NCBI GenBank assembly: GCA_965208385.1
Contig: CBDBOO010000098.1
Span: 1 to 64,000 of the forward strand
From: Endozoicomonas sp965208385
GTDB taxonomy: Bacteria; Pseudomonadota; Gammaproteobacteria; Pseudomonadales; Endozoicomonadaceae
DNA length: 64,000 bases
Reading direction: 5' to 3'
Position 1 is the stretch's first letter. The number at the start of each line of letters is the position of its first letter. A program made the translations under genes and the position numbers. Positions 35,514 to 48,452 of the stretch are shown here, piece after piece. Below the pieces are notes generated by a model that did not search any database, had not been told where the DNA came from, and saw only the letters and a list, made by a program, of their open reading frames with translations.

Positions 35514-36335
35514 TTAATTGTTTTTAAGCACCGGCCTGCACTCAAGTCTATACAACGAGTTATCACCATCTTCGCAATCTGCCCTATCAATCGTATCTCC
35601 AACATACCAATGTCCAGATTTATCATAGGCATAATAAGGCAACTTTTGCTTCTTGGCTGCCTCCCTTCCTTTTATTTTGGCCGTTTCTTTATTTCTCTCT
35701 TTATAATTTGTCTTTTTACCCTTCAATAATGGCCAGGCACAGCCCTCATAAAAATCTTCGCAAATCTCTTCAATATTTTCATGCTTGCTTACATGTTCAT
35801 CACTGCCTCCACCAATAGAGGCTATCACCTGTCTGCTCCCGTCGGGGTTAAACACAGCAATTTCAATACTGGATATCTCACGAGTCCCCTGGACAATAGG
35901 AAACCGAATTCCTATTGAATTTTGATTTTCTGTACTTAGTTCACTTATATGCTCGATAACTTCCCGGCCCTTTTCAGCTACACCATCGCACGCCTGGAAA
36001 TTTTGAGTAAAATGCTTGGCATTTTGTATTGAATCACCGGATAACAACTCAGCAGTGTTTTCTATAGTTGCGTCCAAGCTAAGAAACTTACTCAACTGAA
36101 TGCTATCTGTACCTTCGCCAGGGAATTCATATCGACATTCAAGCCGCCCCTCCTTGTCAAAAACAGTATGCCCCAGCAATACTTTTTCAGACAAAATATT
36201 TGAAGAGACACCCAGGCAAAGCTTGCCTGATGCTTCTGATATATCAGTCCAACACGGATTTCCTTCAGCAAGACACAATCCCACGGACAGACCGCTCACG
36301 GTCAGGGCACTTATTACTTTCTTGAACCAATGCAT
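35514..36335 (-). CDS. Secreted cysteine-containing protein, unknown role
   Basis: I do not recognise the family. GAGG lies 6 nt before the ATG at 36335 (MHWFKKVISALTVSG, 273 residues); a GTG two codons upstream is possible. A signal peptide ends around LCLAEGN. The mature chain has spaced cysteines (CWTDIS, KLCLG, ECRYEF, QACDG, EICEDFYEGCAW, DCEDG, LECRP), suggesting disulfides and export. A lysine-rich stretch (GKKTNYKERNKETAKIKGREAAKKQK) lies near the C-terminus. It stands alone between tRNA-His and the rRNA operon. Confidence 0.75.
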   Translation of the reverse strand: MHWFKKVISALTVSGLSVGLCLAEGNPCWTDISEASGKLCLGVSSNILSEKVLLGHTVFDKEGRLECRYEFPGEGTDSIQLSKFLSLDATIENTAELLSGDSIQNAKHFTQNFQACDGVAEKGREVIEHISELSTENQNSIGIRFPIVQGTREISSIEIAVFNPDGSRQVIASIGGGSDEHVSKHENIEEICEDFYEGCAWPLLKGKKTNYKERNKETAKIKGREAAKKQKLPYYAYDKSGHWYVGDTIDRADCEDGDNSLYRLECRPVLKNN

Positions 36336-36531
36336 AATCACCTCGATAAGATTACGTTTCTGTCATCATTAGACCCACTGGAAAAATACTAGTTCAAACT
36401 TCTTTTAATCCATTAACTCATTGAATACCCTTTGGTTATTCACTTTTCATGTTATTCCTGACGATGAATTGATCCGCATCTGGAGCGGCGACTGACAATA
36501 TTTACACACCTTTGCAAAAATCACAGACAAA

Positions 36532-36563
36532 AAAAAACCCAGTTGATTGCTCAACTGGGTTTT
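36532..36563 (-). terminator. rRNA operon terminator
   Basis: On the minus strand, stem CCCAGTTGA/TCAACTGGG with loop GCAA, followed by a T run. It lies just beyond the 5S gene. Confidence 0.93.
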
Positions 36564-36571
36564 CTATTTAA

Positions 36572-36689
36572 TGCCTGACGATGACCTACTCTCACATGGG
36601 GATACCCCACACTACCATCGGCGATGTGTCATTTCACTGCTGAGTTCGGGATGGGATCAGGTGGGTCTAACACTCTATGGTCGTCAAGC
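36572..36689 (-). rRNA. rrf: 5S ribosomal RNA
   Basis: On the minus strand the sequence has the 5S hallmarks CGACCATAG..., CCCATCCCGAACTCAG and the closing GAGAGTAGGTCATCGTCAGG. About 118 nt, last gene of the operon. Confidence 0.95.
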
Positions 36690-36794
36690 GAAACTATTAA
36701 GGTTGAGTTTTCACTCAACCTTATGGAATCACTGTAATCTAAGCTGTTTAAATTCTTACTTAACACTCTCATGTTTCATGCATGGCTTTTTAAA

Positions 36795-36810
36795 TCACTT
36801 TGGCGTTATA

Positions 36811-36816
<6 letters not shown>
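36795..36816 (-). other. 23S processing stem, 3' side
   Basis: GTTATATGGTCAAG at about 36803-36816 pairs with CTTGACCATATAAC at 39866-39879, and the pairing extends through TTTGG/CCAAA. This is the long-range stem normally cut by RNase III when 23S is released. Confidence 0.75.
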
Positions 36817-39872
<3,056 letters not shown>

Positions 39873-39902
39873 ATATAACCCAAAATGATCTAATTGTGGC
39901 TT

Positions 39903-40014
39903 CGTCTTTTTCCTTTACTCTTCGTTGCATTCTTCACTCTGTCAGTCACGTACGAGATGTACGTTTCTTCCGTCGTTCAGCTTGCGCCTCGATTAAAGAA
40001 AAAATACTTTGCCA
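39903..40014. repeat. Hairpin element in the tRNA-Ala/23S spacer, similar to the 23S insertion
   Basis: Outer arms TCTTTTTCCTTTACTC and GATTAAAGAAAAAA pair imperfectly; the tip is CGTAC-GAGAT-GTACG (39949-39963). CTTCACTCTGTCAGTCACGT (39932 onward) aligns with CTTCGCTCGTTCAGTCATTT in the 23S insertion (17 of 22 with the next bases), and the right arms also align loosely. It may be the same small palindromic element. Confidence 0.6.
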
Positions 40015-40256
40015 AATTCGACATTTAAGATGTCTATAAATCATATAACTATCTAAAACGATTTTTATCCGATCATCGATATTTGAATGAACAAATACCC
40101 ATTCCGGATCGCCATACACTTTGCAATAACAAACGAGTTGTTATTGACTTGAGAGTGTCTCAGCAAGAATTTTCATAACACGACCAATCAATGGTAATTA
40201 CGAATAATTACGATGATCAGCTGAGTTATTCAATTCAGCTTAAATTTGGATTCCAC

Positions 40257-40270
40257 ATTGTTAAAGAGCA
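40257..40270 (-). promoter_or_regulatory. BoxA antitermination signal in the 16S-23S spacer
   Basis: On the minus strand TGCTCTTTAACAAT, the standard BoxA of rRNA operons, upstream of 23S. Confidence 0.82.
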
Positions 40271-40336
40271 CATTATCCATTCAGATAATGAAGCAAATAT
40301 GCTTAATGAATGAGTCAGAATGAAAAGAGAAAGAAT

Positions 40337-40412
40337 TGGTGGAGCTATGCGGGATCGAACCGCAGACCCCCTGCGTGCAAGGCAGGTGCTCTCCCAGCTG
40401 AGCTATAGCCCC
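40337..40412 (-). tRNA. tRNA-Ala (TGC anticodon)
   Basis: Minus-strand cloverleaf GGGGCTATAGCTCAGCTGGG... with anticodon TGC in CTTGCACG, T-arm GGTTCGATCC and encoded CCA. Standard spacer tRNA. Confidence 0.97.
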
Positions 40413-40521
40413 ATATCTTTTCATCAATCATTTTACCAGATTTTTCGCTAGTCAAAATAAAAGACGACAAAGCATACATGCAGTATGTGAGTTATCTTTC
40501 AATGCAGAGTTGCGGAAAATT

Positions 40522-40598
<77 letters not shown>

Positions 40599-40728
40599 AA
40601 TCTTTCGTCTTACTAAAGATGAATGACTGATTCATTAAACACATTTTTAAAGAGCAATCCCAGGACGGGAATGCTTTAACAATTTATCAAACAATTCGTG
40701 TGAACGCTTATGGATGTCGATCGTCGTT

Positions 40729-42295
<1,567 letters not shown>

Positions 42296-42526
42296 AAATC
42301 TTGTTGCTTCATACCCTCTCCGAAGAAAGAACAATCAGCTGCTCATCTTACAATTAAACGTCACATTTATTTAACTCTCTACTCTCTGTGACAAGAGCAT
42401 GAGCTGAATTAACGAGTGTTCACTTGCTTGATTCACATTTTAAATCATTTCAAAGCGCCTTCCGAAAAAAGCTGACTTTGTTGATCGATGCAATCACACA
42501 AGCGCCCACACGAATTGTCTGATATC

Positions 42527-42538
42527 TTGTTAAAGAAC
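42527..42538 (-). promoter_or_regulatory. BoxA in the rRNA leader
   Basis: GTTCTTTAACAA on the minus strand, about 230 nt before 16S, fits the rrn BoxA used by the Nus antitermination complex. Confidence 0.8.
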
Positions 42539-42632
42539 TTCGTTGAAATGCGGCAAAGCGTCTTACTTTCAAAGTCTGAATCGTGCCATCCTCTTCTATA
42601 AAGAGCAGAGCGTCCCGTTCAGCAAGGCCGCT

Positions 42633-42660
42633 ATCATACCGCGGCGCGTTTCGTTGTCAA
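42633..42660 (-). promoter_or_regulatory. rRNA promoter P2 (proximal)
   Basis: Minus strand: TTGACA (42660-42655), 16 nt, TATGAT (42638-42633), then a GC-rich discriminator (AGCGGCC). Strong sigma70 match. Confidence 0.9.
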
Positions 42661-42781
42661 GCGCTTGTTTTCAGAAGAACCTTTCAAATTGAATCGTTCG
42701 AAGACAGCAAAGCTATTCAACTCACTGAACGTTTCAATCATTCTCGAAAGACGATTTGAAAACCTCGTTCAGCGGCGGTGC

Positions 42782-42809
42782 ATTCTATCGTTTCTGCAGA
42801 GATTGTCAA
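42782..42809 (-). promoter_or_regulatory. rRNA promoter P1 (distal)
   Basis: Minus strand: TTGACA (42809-42804), 16 nt, TAGAAT (42787-42782), followed by GCACCGCCGC. AT-rich bases upstream could be an UP element. The interval 42810-43024 holds no gene. Confidence 0.88.
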
Positions 42810-43024
42810 TCATGTAAAAGTTACTGAATAAAGATATTCTACCGAATCGATACTTCTTGAGCTTTTCAAACACACTGACTCTATGACAAACCAATATGCG
42901 TTGATATAAAAACTCAAAAGTCATGCCTTACCTACGGTCGATTATTATACCCACATGATCAAGCATGACAAGCCGTTATGGTTAACGGCACTCAAAAGGT
43001 AAGCTCACAGATAACAGATATCCA

Positions 43025-44947
43025 TCAACGCTTCTTCTTTCTATAGAGCCTGAACCCAAATGCAAACAATGTAAGAAGAAACGGAACACCCAGGATATTG
43101 ATGATTTTCAGATGATTGCCAAGTTTTTCTATATCCTTGCCCAGCTGATGCTGAACATTCCTCAGCTCTTTTCTTATTCTCAGTTTTTCTTGTACAAAGT
43201 TATCAACTTCAAGTTGTTGCTCTGCACTCATCACCAGAGTCTCACTGCCTTCTTTTTTGGATTGCAGCTCCCTGAGTTTGTTTTCTGTTTCAGTAAGCTG
43301 CTGCTTAAGCTCATCTTCCTTCTGATAAAAACGAGCTTCTGCAGCACGTTCAAGCTCATCAACCTTACTGAACGATCGGGCGAACTGTCCCCTGCTTCTG
43401 ATACTGATCAAATCAGCATGTCCCACGAGGTTATCCACCATGTTAATCAAGTAATCTCCATTATTGGCAAAAGGCTGAACTACCTGCTGCCCGAAGAAAT
43501 TAGTTTTTTGAACCCAGAGGCGATCCGTTAACACATCAGTATCAGCCACAATAATCACGTTAATGGAATCCACAGCTTCTGCAATATGCATTGCAGTATT
43601 TTCTTTTCTAGCTTTCACTGCAGTTTCTTTTGCTTTATCTACCTCTTTTTTTCCTTCGCTTTGTTTATCCTCACTCGACTGGATCTCAGGCTTTCCTTCC
43701 GGGTATGCGCTCTTAGTCTTGCCGGTCACCCTTACAGCTACAGCGTATTCATCACCCGTCGGTTTAAAACCTTTATAGAGACTGCCGGGATCGAAAAGAA
43801 ACGAAAACTTCTGAGCATCCATCAGCATGGACTGATTACTGGAATGAAGTAAAACCTCCAGTTCTGTCGTTCCTTCGTCACGCTTTGAAACCGACCCTAC
43901 AGTCGCCATATTGACACTTTTCAATGCTGTTGTGACCACATCATTCTGATTAAAACTTCCCTGATCAAAACCTAAAATCCCTAGATGCCTGATCGACCGT
44001 CCTCCCTGAGTACTAACATTCAAAGCATAAGTCGCATCGGCAATAATTTTGCCTGTATCCATCTCAACCCCCCATGCCTGAAAGAGAGGCTCGAGAGTAG
44101 CCGACTTATCCCCACCCATTCCCATCATGTCACTCTGATTATCCGATTCTGCATTTGGGTCAACAAACACCAGGGCACGGCCACCATTCAAGACAAACTG
44201 GTCAATGGCGTAACGGCCATGCTCTGACAGGTCTTTAGGGTAGATAACTACCAATAATTTAATATCATCAGGGATACTGTCCAGATCAGAACTCAGTGTA
44301 CTGACGTTATACAACTGTTTTAGCTGAGCAATACTTGACCATGGTTCCATAGACTGACGATTAGTCATATCATAGCCACCATCGACCTGCAGGCCGGATA
44401 ACACCGCAACTTTTGGCTTTTCCTTTTCAGTCACTGAGAAAGCCAGCTTGCTGATATCGTATTCGAGAAATCGTTCTTTATCCGGATGAATAAAGCTGAT
44501 GATCTCTCGTCTGGTTGTATCTGAATCACTGGTTATGGCTAACCCGAAATAGACTTCTTTCGCGCTCCCACCCAGTGGAACAGCCTGAAGTCCATATTCG
44601 GATGCCTTGTCTTCTTCTTCAGAAAAGGGCTCCGGATCCACAAGCACCAGTTTCAGTTTTCCTTTAGATGCCAGAACGTATTCATCCAGAAGCTCAGTAA
44701 CCCGCCGTGCATAGTTACGTATAAAAGGGATATCACCTGTCTGACTGTCCGAATAAAAAAACTCGATAGTTGCGCTGTCCTGTAAACCATCCAGTAAGTT
44801 ATGGGTGCCCGTTGAAAGGGTATACAAATGGTCTTCAGTCAGATCTATACGCACACCTTTAAAAAGCTGATTTACAATAATTGTGAGTAGCAGGGTTATC
44901 AGAGCCAGAATCAGCAATCCTGCTCTGGAAAACAGACGTTGTTTCAT
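43025..44947 (-). CDS. GldG-type ABC transporter auxiliary/substrate-binding membrane protein
   Basis: Family partner of GldF/GldA-type ABC exporters; function in non-gliding bacteria unknown. It has 640 residues: an N-terminal membrane segment (LLILALITLLLTIIVNQLF), a large extracytoplasmic part with IDLTEDHLYTLSTGTHNLL and LVVIYPKDLSEHGRYAIDQFVLNGGRALVFVDP (ABC-type uncharacterised domain), a charged low-complexity linker, a coiled coil (EARFYQKEDELKQQLTETEN...), and a C-terminal membrane helix before KKKR. It follows the permease gene by 10 bp in an ATPase-permease-GldG operon. Confidence 0.9.
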   Translation of the reverse strand: MKQRLFSRAGLLILALITLLLTIIVNQLFKGVRIDLTEDHLYTLSTGTHNLLDGLQDSATIEFFYSDSQTGDIPFIRNYARRVTELLDEYVLASKGKLKLVLVDPEPFSEEEDKASEYGLQAVPLGGSAKEVYFGLAITSDSDTTRREIISFIHPDKERFLEYDISKLAFSVTEKEKPKVAVLSGLQVDGGYDMTNRQSMEPWSSIAQLKQLYNVSTLSSDLDSIPDDIKLLVVIYPKDLSEHGRYAIDQFVLNGGRALVFVDPNAESDNQSDMMGMGGDKSATLEPLFQAWGVEMDTGKIIADATYALNVSTQGGRSIRHLGILGFDQGSFNQNDVVTTALKSVNMATVGSVSKRDEGTTELEVLLHSSNQSMLMDAQKFSFLFDPGSLYKGFKPTGDEYAVAVRVTGKTKSAYPEGKPEIQSSEDKQSEGKKEVDKAKETAVKARKENTAMHIAEAVDSINVIIVADTDVLTDRLWVQKTNFFGQQVVQPFANNGDYLINMVDNLVGHADLISIRSRGQFARSFSKVDELERAAEARFYQKEDELKQQLTETENKLRELQSKKEGSETLVMSAEQQLEVDNFVQEKLRIRKELRNVQHQLGKDIEKLGNHLKIINILGVPFLLTLFAFGFRLYRKKKR

Positions 44948-44957
44948 ATCCAGCTCC

Positions 44958-45692
44958 TTAATCCGCTTTTTTCATGTCTATTGTGATGGATGTAGCCAGC
45001 AACCAGGCGAAGATCATAATCAGGAAATAGAGGAGATCCCGCAGATCCAGAACACCTTTACTGATTGCTTCGAAGTGTGTCATAAAACTCAGAGATGCAA
45101 TTCCGTCCAGAATTATTTGAGGAACCCATGTTTTGAAAACATCCAATACCATTGGGAACCCCGCTACGACAAATATGAAGCAGATGACCACAGTCATAAT
45201 AAAGGCAATAACCTGATTCTGAGTCATTGCAGACATGCAGGAACCTATTGCCAGAAATCCACCAGCCATCAGCCAGCTACCTATATAACCGGCAAAGATC
45301 ACACCATTATCGGGTTCACCCAGATAGTTGACTGTTATCCAAACCGGAAAGGTCAGAAACAAAGCGATTCCACTGAAAACCCATGCTGCCAGAAATTTTC
45401 CCAGCACTGCCTGCGGCAGACTGACCGGAAGTGTTAACAGTAGCTCCAGCGTGCCTGACTTTCGTTCTTCCGCCCAGAGCCTCATGCTGATTGCCGGAAT
45501 AAGAAACAGATACAGCCAGGGATGAAAACTGAAAAACGGCGTCAGATCCGCCTGCCTCAATTCATAAAGACGCCCCAGATAAAACGTAAAAACACTGGTT
45601 AATATTAAGAAAATCACAATGAAGACATAAGCCAGAGGAGTCGCAAAGTAACTGCCAAGCTCTCGCCGAAAAATAATGCCTGTACCTTTCAT
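44958..45692 (-). CDS. ABC-2 type permease (GldF-like)
   Basis: Inner-membrane permease of the Gld-type ABC system. It has 244 residues and about six membrane helices; the start MKGTGIIFRRELGSYFATPLAYVFIVIF and AEERKSGTLELLLTLPVS are characteristic of this family. It overlaps the ATPase gene by one base and precedes the GldG-like gene. Confidence 0.92.
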   Translation of the reverse strand: MKGTGIIFRRELGSYFATPLAYVFIVIFLILTSVFTFYLGRLYELRQADLTPFFSFHPWLYLFLIPAISMRLWAEERKSGTLELLLTLPVSLPQAVLGKFLAAWVFSGIALFLTFPVWITVNYLGEPDNGVIFAGYIGSWLMAGGFLAIGSCMSAMTQNQVIAFIMTVVICFIFVVAGFPMVLDVFKTWVPQIILDGIASLSFMTHFEAISKGVLDLRDLLYFLIMIFAWLLATSITIDMKKAD

Positions 45693-46633
45693 TACACAAC
45701 CCCCGCCATTGAATTCGCTTTAGTCAGCGAACGGAAGACATCATCCAGTCGGCCCGTCTCGACATACAGTGCATTTATTTTCCAGCCTTTTTCCTGCACA
45801 AGATGATTAACGGCATCGTGAATATCCACACCCTCTTCTGGCAGAAGCGTATAGTGACCAGGCTGGCTCACACTGGCCTCTACCTCCCTCACACCCTCAA
45901 TCTTTGACAGCAGCTCAACAAATGAATCTGACTCGGCCAGTTCAAGAGTAATAGCCCGATGGTATCTGGACTGCTCAATCAGTGCTTCCGGTGTTGAATC
46001 AGCAACGATTTTGCCATTGGCAATGATGACCGCCCGGGTACAAACGGCTGACACCTCTTCCAGAATGTGAGTTGATATGATGACAATTTTATCTTTTGAC
46101 AAGCCCCGAATAAGTTCTCGCACCTGATGCTTTTGATTTGGATCCAGGCCATCGGTGGGTTCATCAAGAATTAGGACCATAGGATCATGAATTATTGCCT
46201 GGGCAATACCTACACGGCGTTTGAAACCTTTTGAAAGGTTATCAACAGGGCGAGTTAACACCGATTCAAGAGCCAGTTGTTTAACCACATGTTTAACCCG
46301 CTCTTTTTTCTCCTGACCACTAAAACCTCTGACTTCAGCAATAAAACCAAGAAACTGTACTACCTGCATATCCCCGTAGGCCGGAGCGCCCTCTGGTAAA
46401 TAACCAATGAGTATTTTTGCTTTTAAAGGCGACTTTTCAATATCATGACCACAAATATTGATAGTACCTGCAGAGGCTTTAATAAAACCGGTAATCATTT
46501 TCATGGTCGTCGATTTACCAGCGCCATTAGGCCCAAGGAATCCCAGAACTTCGCCAGAATTTACCAATAGGTTTATATTTTCAACTGCCTTGAAATCACC
46601 AAATTGCTTATGGATGTTCTCGATTTTTATCAT
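45692..46633 (-). CDS. ABC transporter ATPase (GldA-like)
   Basis: Energises the permease at 44958. It has 313 residues. Walker A GPNGAGKST, signature LSKGFKRRVGIAQA, Walker B MVLILDEPTDGLDP and H-loop IISTHIL are intact; a C-terminal regulatory extension follows (ITLELAESDSFVELLSKIEGVREVEA). First gene of the three-gene operon. Confidence 0.94.
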   Translation of the reverse strand: MIKIENIHKQFGDFKAVENINLLVNSGEVLGFLGPNGAGKSTTMKMITGFIKASAGTINICGHDIEKSPLKAKILIGYLPEGAPAYGDMQVVQFLGFIAEVRGFSGQEKKERVKHVVKQLALESVLTRPVDNLSKGFKRRVGIAQAIIHDPMVLILDEPTDGLDPNQKHQVRELIRGLSKDKIVIISTHILEEVSAVCTRAVIIANGKIVADSTPEALIEQSRYHRAITLELAESDSFVELLSKIEGVREVEASVSQPGHYTLLPEEGVDIHDAVNHLVQEKGWKINALYVETGRLDDVFRSLTKANSMAGVV

Positions 46634-46837
46634 CGCGTCCTACCCAGTCTCCCGTTAGATCCCAGTCAGCTTCTCGAATTCCGGCAATGCCTTTGTGAAT
46701 TCCCAATAAAATCAGATTTCACTGGAATATATAAAGCATTCCGCCTTTTCTATAAGAAAGTTGCCAAGCTAGAAAATATAGAGCGTGATGGGTTAATTTC
46801 AATATTGTTTTTTCAGTCCTTGATTATTTCCTCCTTA

Positions 46838-48229
46838 TCACCTCGAAAGTCGATCCAGAAACTCACGCTGAAACTGCTTTATTTTTTTCCTGAATAACAG
46901 CCGATCTTCCAAATTGGCTGGCTGACGGGCTTTCAGACCATTGAGAATAACGGTAAATGCACGGGGGCCGTTAGAATCAGGAAAACTGTACCCTGCCATA
47001 TTTCGAATCCCACCCATATAGCCTGTCTTCAACCATCTGTCCGACTTTTCCCTGTTTTTCAACCAGGGTGCCTGCGCCCCCCAGTGACGCCAGGCCATCT
47101 CAAGTACCTGCACCAGATCTTCAGCACTGATTGAGTTATAACGGGACAATCCGGAACCATCCACTAACCGGCTTCTTTCTAATAAAACGCCCTGCTCCCC
47201 AAGAATTGTTCTGACAGCCTGAATACCGCTATCGAAAGACCCCTGTTTATTCAGTACATGAACACCCAGAGTTTTTAAAATGCTGTCTGCATAGATATTG
47301 TCTGAGTTTTTCAGAACCGGTTCCAAAAGTTCCGTCAGAGGTAATGACTGGTGCTCAGCCAGAACATGATCAAAAACAGCTTCGGGCTTTCCAGCTTTTA
47401 TCTTGCCATTCAATCGAATAAAGTTTTTTCGAAGTAGCGCCCGAACAAATCGTTGCGTAGCCCGGTCGACATTATTTGCGGAAAAGGCCATACGAAGTGG
47501 CTTTGAAGCAGAATCAATACAGCCACTCAGTTGATATTCATTGCTGAATGACGGCCAGACCTCCTGAACACAATCGGCTCCGTTCTTACGGGTTACAATC
47601 CGACTGTCAATATTCAGAAGCCATTCAGGGTGATCGTATTCCATAACCGCCCGACGCCCTTCTTTACTGGCTGGCTTTAAATAACCGAAAAAACAATTGC
47701 GATCCAGAATAATGGCACTGACCGGCGCTGCAAAACAGATGTTTAAATCATCCCAACTGGTTCCTCCCGGCCGGTGGTACCCACCGTACAGACTGCCATC
47801 AAGCCAGAGATTTCCGCTGATCTCTTTCAGACCCTTTTTCCTGAGCGAGATAATCAGGCTTTCCAGATCATCATGGGTAAAAGAAGGATCTCCACTGAAA
47901 CGAATAACCAGACTTCCATTACTGGATTGCGTTCCAGCCAGAGCGCGTTTCGCAAGAATTTGTGTTTTGAAACGAAAGTCTTTGCCTAAAACTTTATAAG
48001 CAACCGTCGCCGTCAGAATTTTATTGATGCTGGCCGGTACGAGGTTATTGGTACTGCCGCTCTCAAAGAGTGTCAGACCTGACTCAATATCACGTACCAG
48101 AATAGAATGGGTAGTGCCTGCAGGCAATTGATCAACCAGCCTCTGAAGGTCCGGTTTGAGAGATGCGCTGACAGGTAATATCAACAAACCAAGAAGAAGA
48201 CAAACTACAGGACTTACAAAGAACCGCAT
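46838..48229 (-). CDS. dacB: D-alanyl-D-alanine carboxypeptidase/endopeptidase (PBP4 type)
   Basis: Periplasmic low-mass penicillin-binding protein that trims or cuts peptidoglycan cross-links. It has 463 residues with a signal peptide (VVCLLLGLLILPVSA). The three penicillin-binding motifs are present: SxxK in PASINKIL, SDN in LKNSDNIYAD, and KTG in WLKTGYMGGI. The PBP4 insertion domain lies between the first two. It lies alone, divergent from the Lon-like gene. Confidence 0.95.
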   Translation of the reverse strand: MRFFVSPVVCLLLGLLILPVSASLKPDLQRLVDQLPAGTTHSILVRDIESGLTLFESGSTNNLVPASINKILTATVAYKVLGKDFRFKTQILAKRALAGTQSSNGSLVIRFSGDPSFTHDDLESLIISLRKKGLKEISGNLWLDGSLYGGYHRPGGTSWDDLNICFAAPVSAIILDRNCFFGYLKPASKEGRRAVMEYDHPEWLLNIDSRIVTRKNGADCVQEVWPSFSNEYQLSGCIDSASKPLRMAFSANNVDRATQRFVRALLRKNFIRLNGKIKAGKPEAVFDHVLAEHQSLPLTELLEPVLKNSDNIYADSILKTLGVHVLNKQGSFDSGIQAVRTILGEQGVLLERSRLVDGSGLSRYNSISAEDLVQVLEMAWRHWGAQAPWLKNREKSDRWLKTGYMGGIRNMAGYSFPDSNGPRAFTVILNGLKARQPANLEDRLLFRKKIKQFQREFLDRLSR

Positions 48230-48452
48230 CTCTGACTCCTATATAGAACAGGTTCAGTCATTCATACTATCGAACCTTTGGTTTATTCACCACCATCATG
48301 ACTGATCAACCTCCAACCCCATATGCCAGAAGCGATACAGAGACAATTGCCAATGCCGACATTCCTGTTAAATAAGGGTACTATTATTACATCACCATTC
48401 ACCAAAGATTATTTCTGCGGTGACAGCAATTTTCTGGGAAGTGGCAAGCTTT

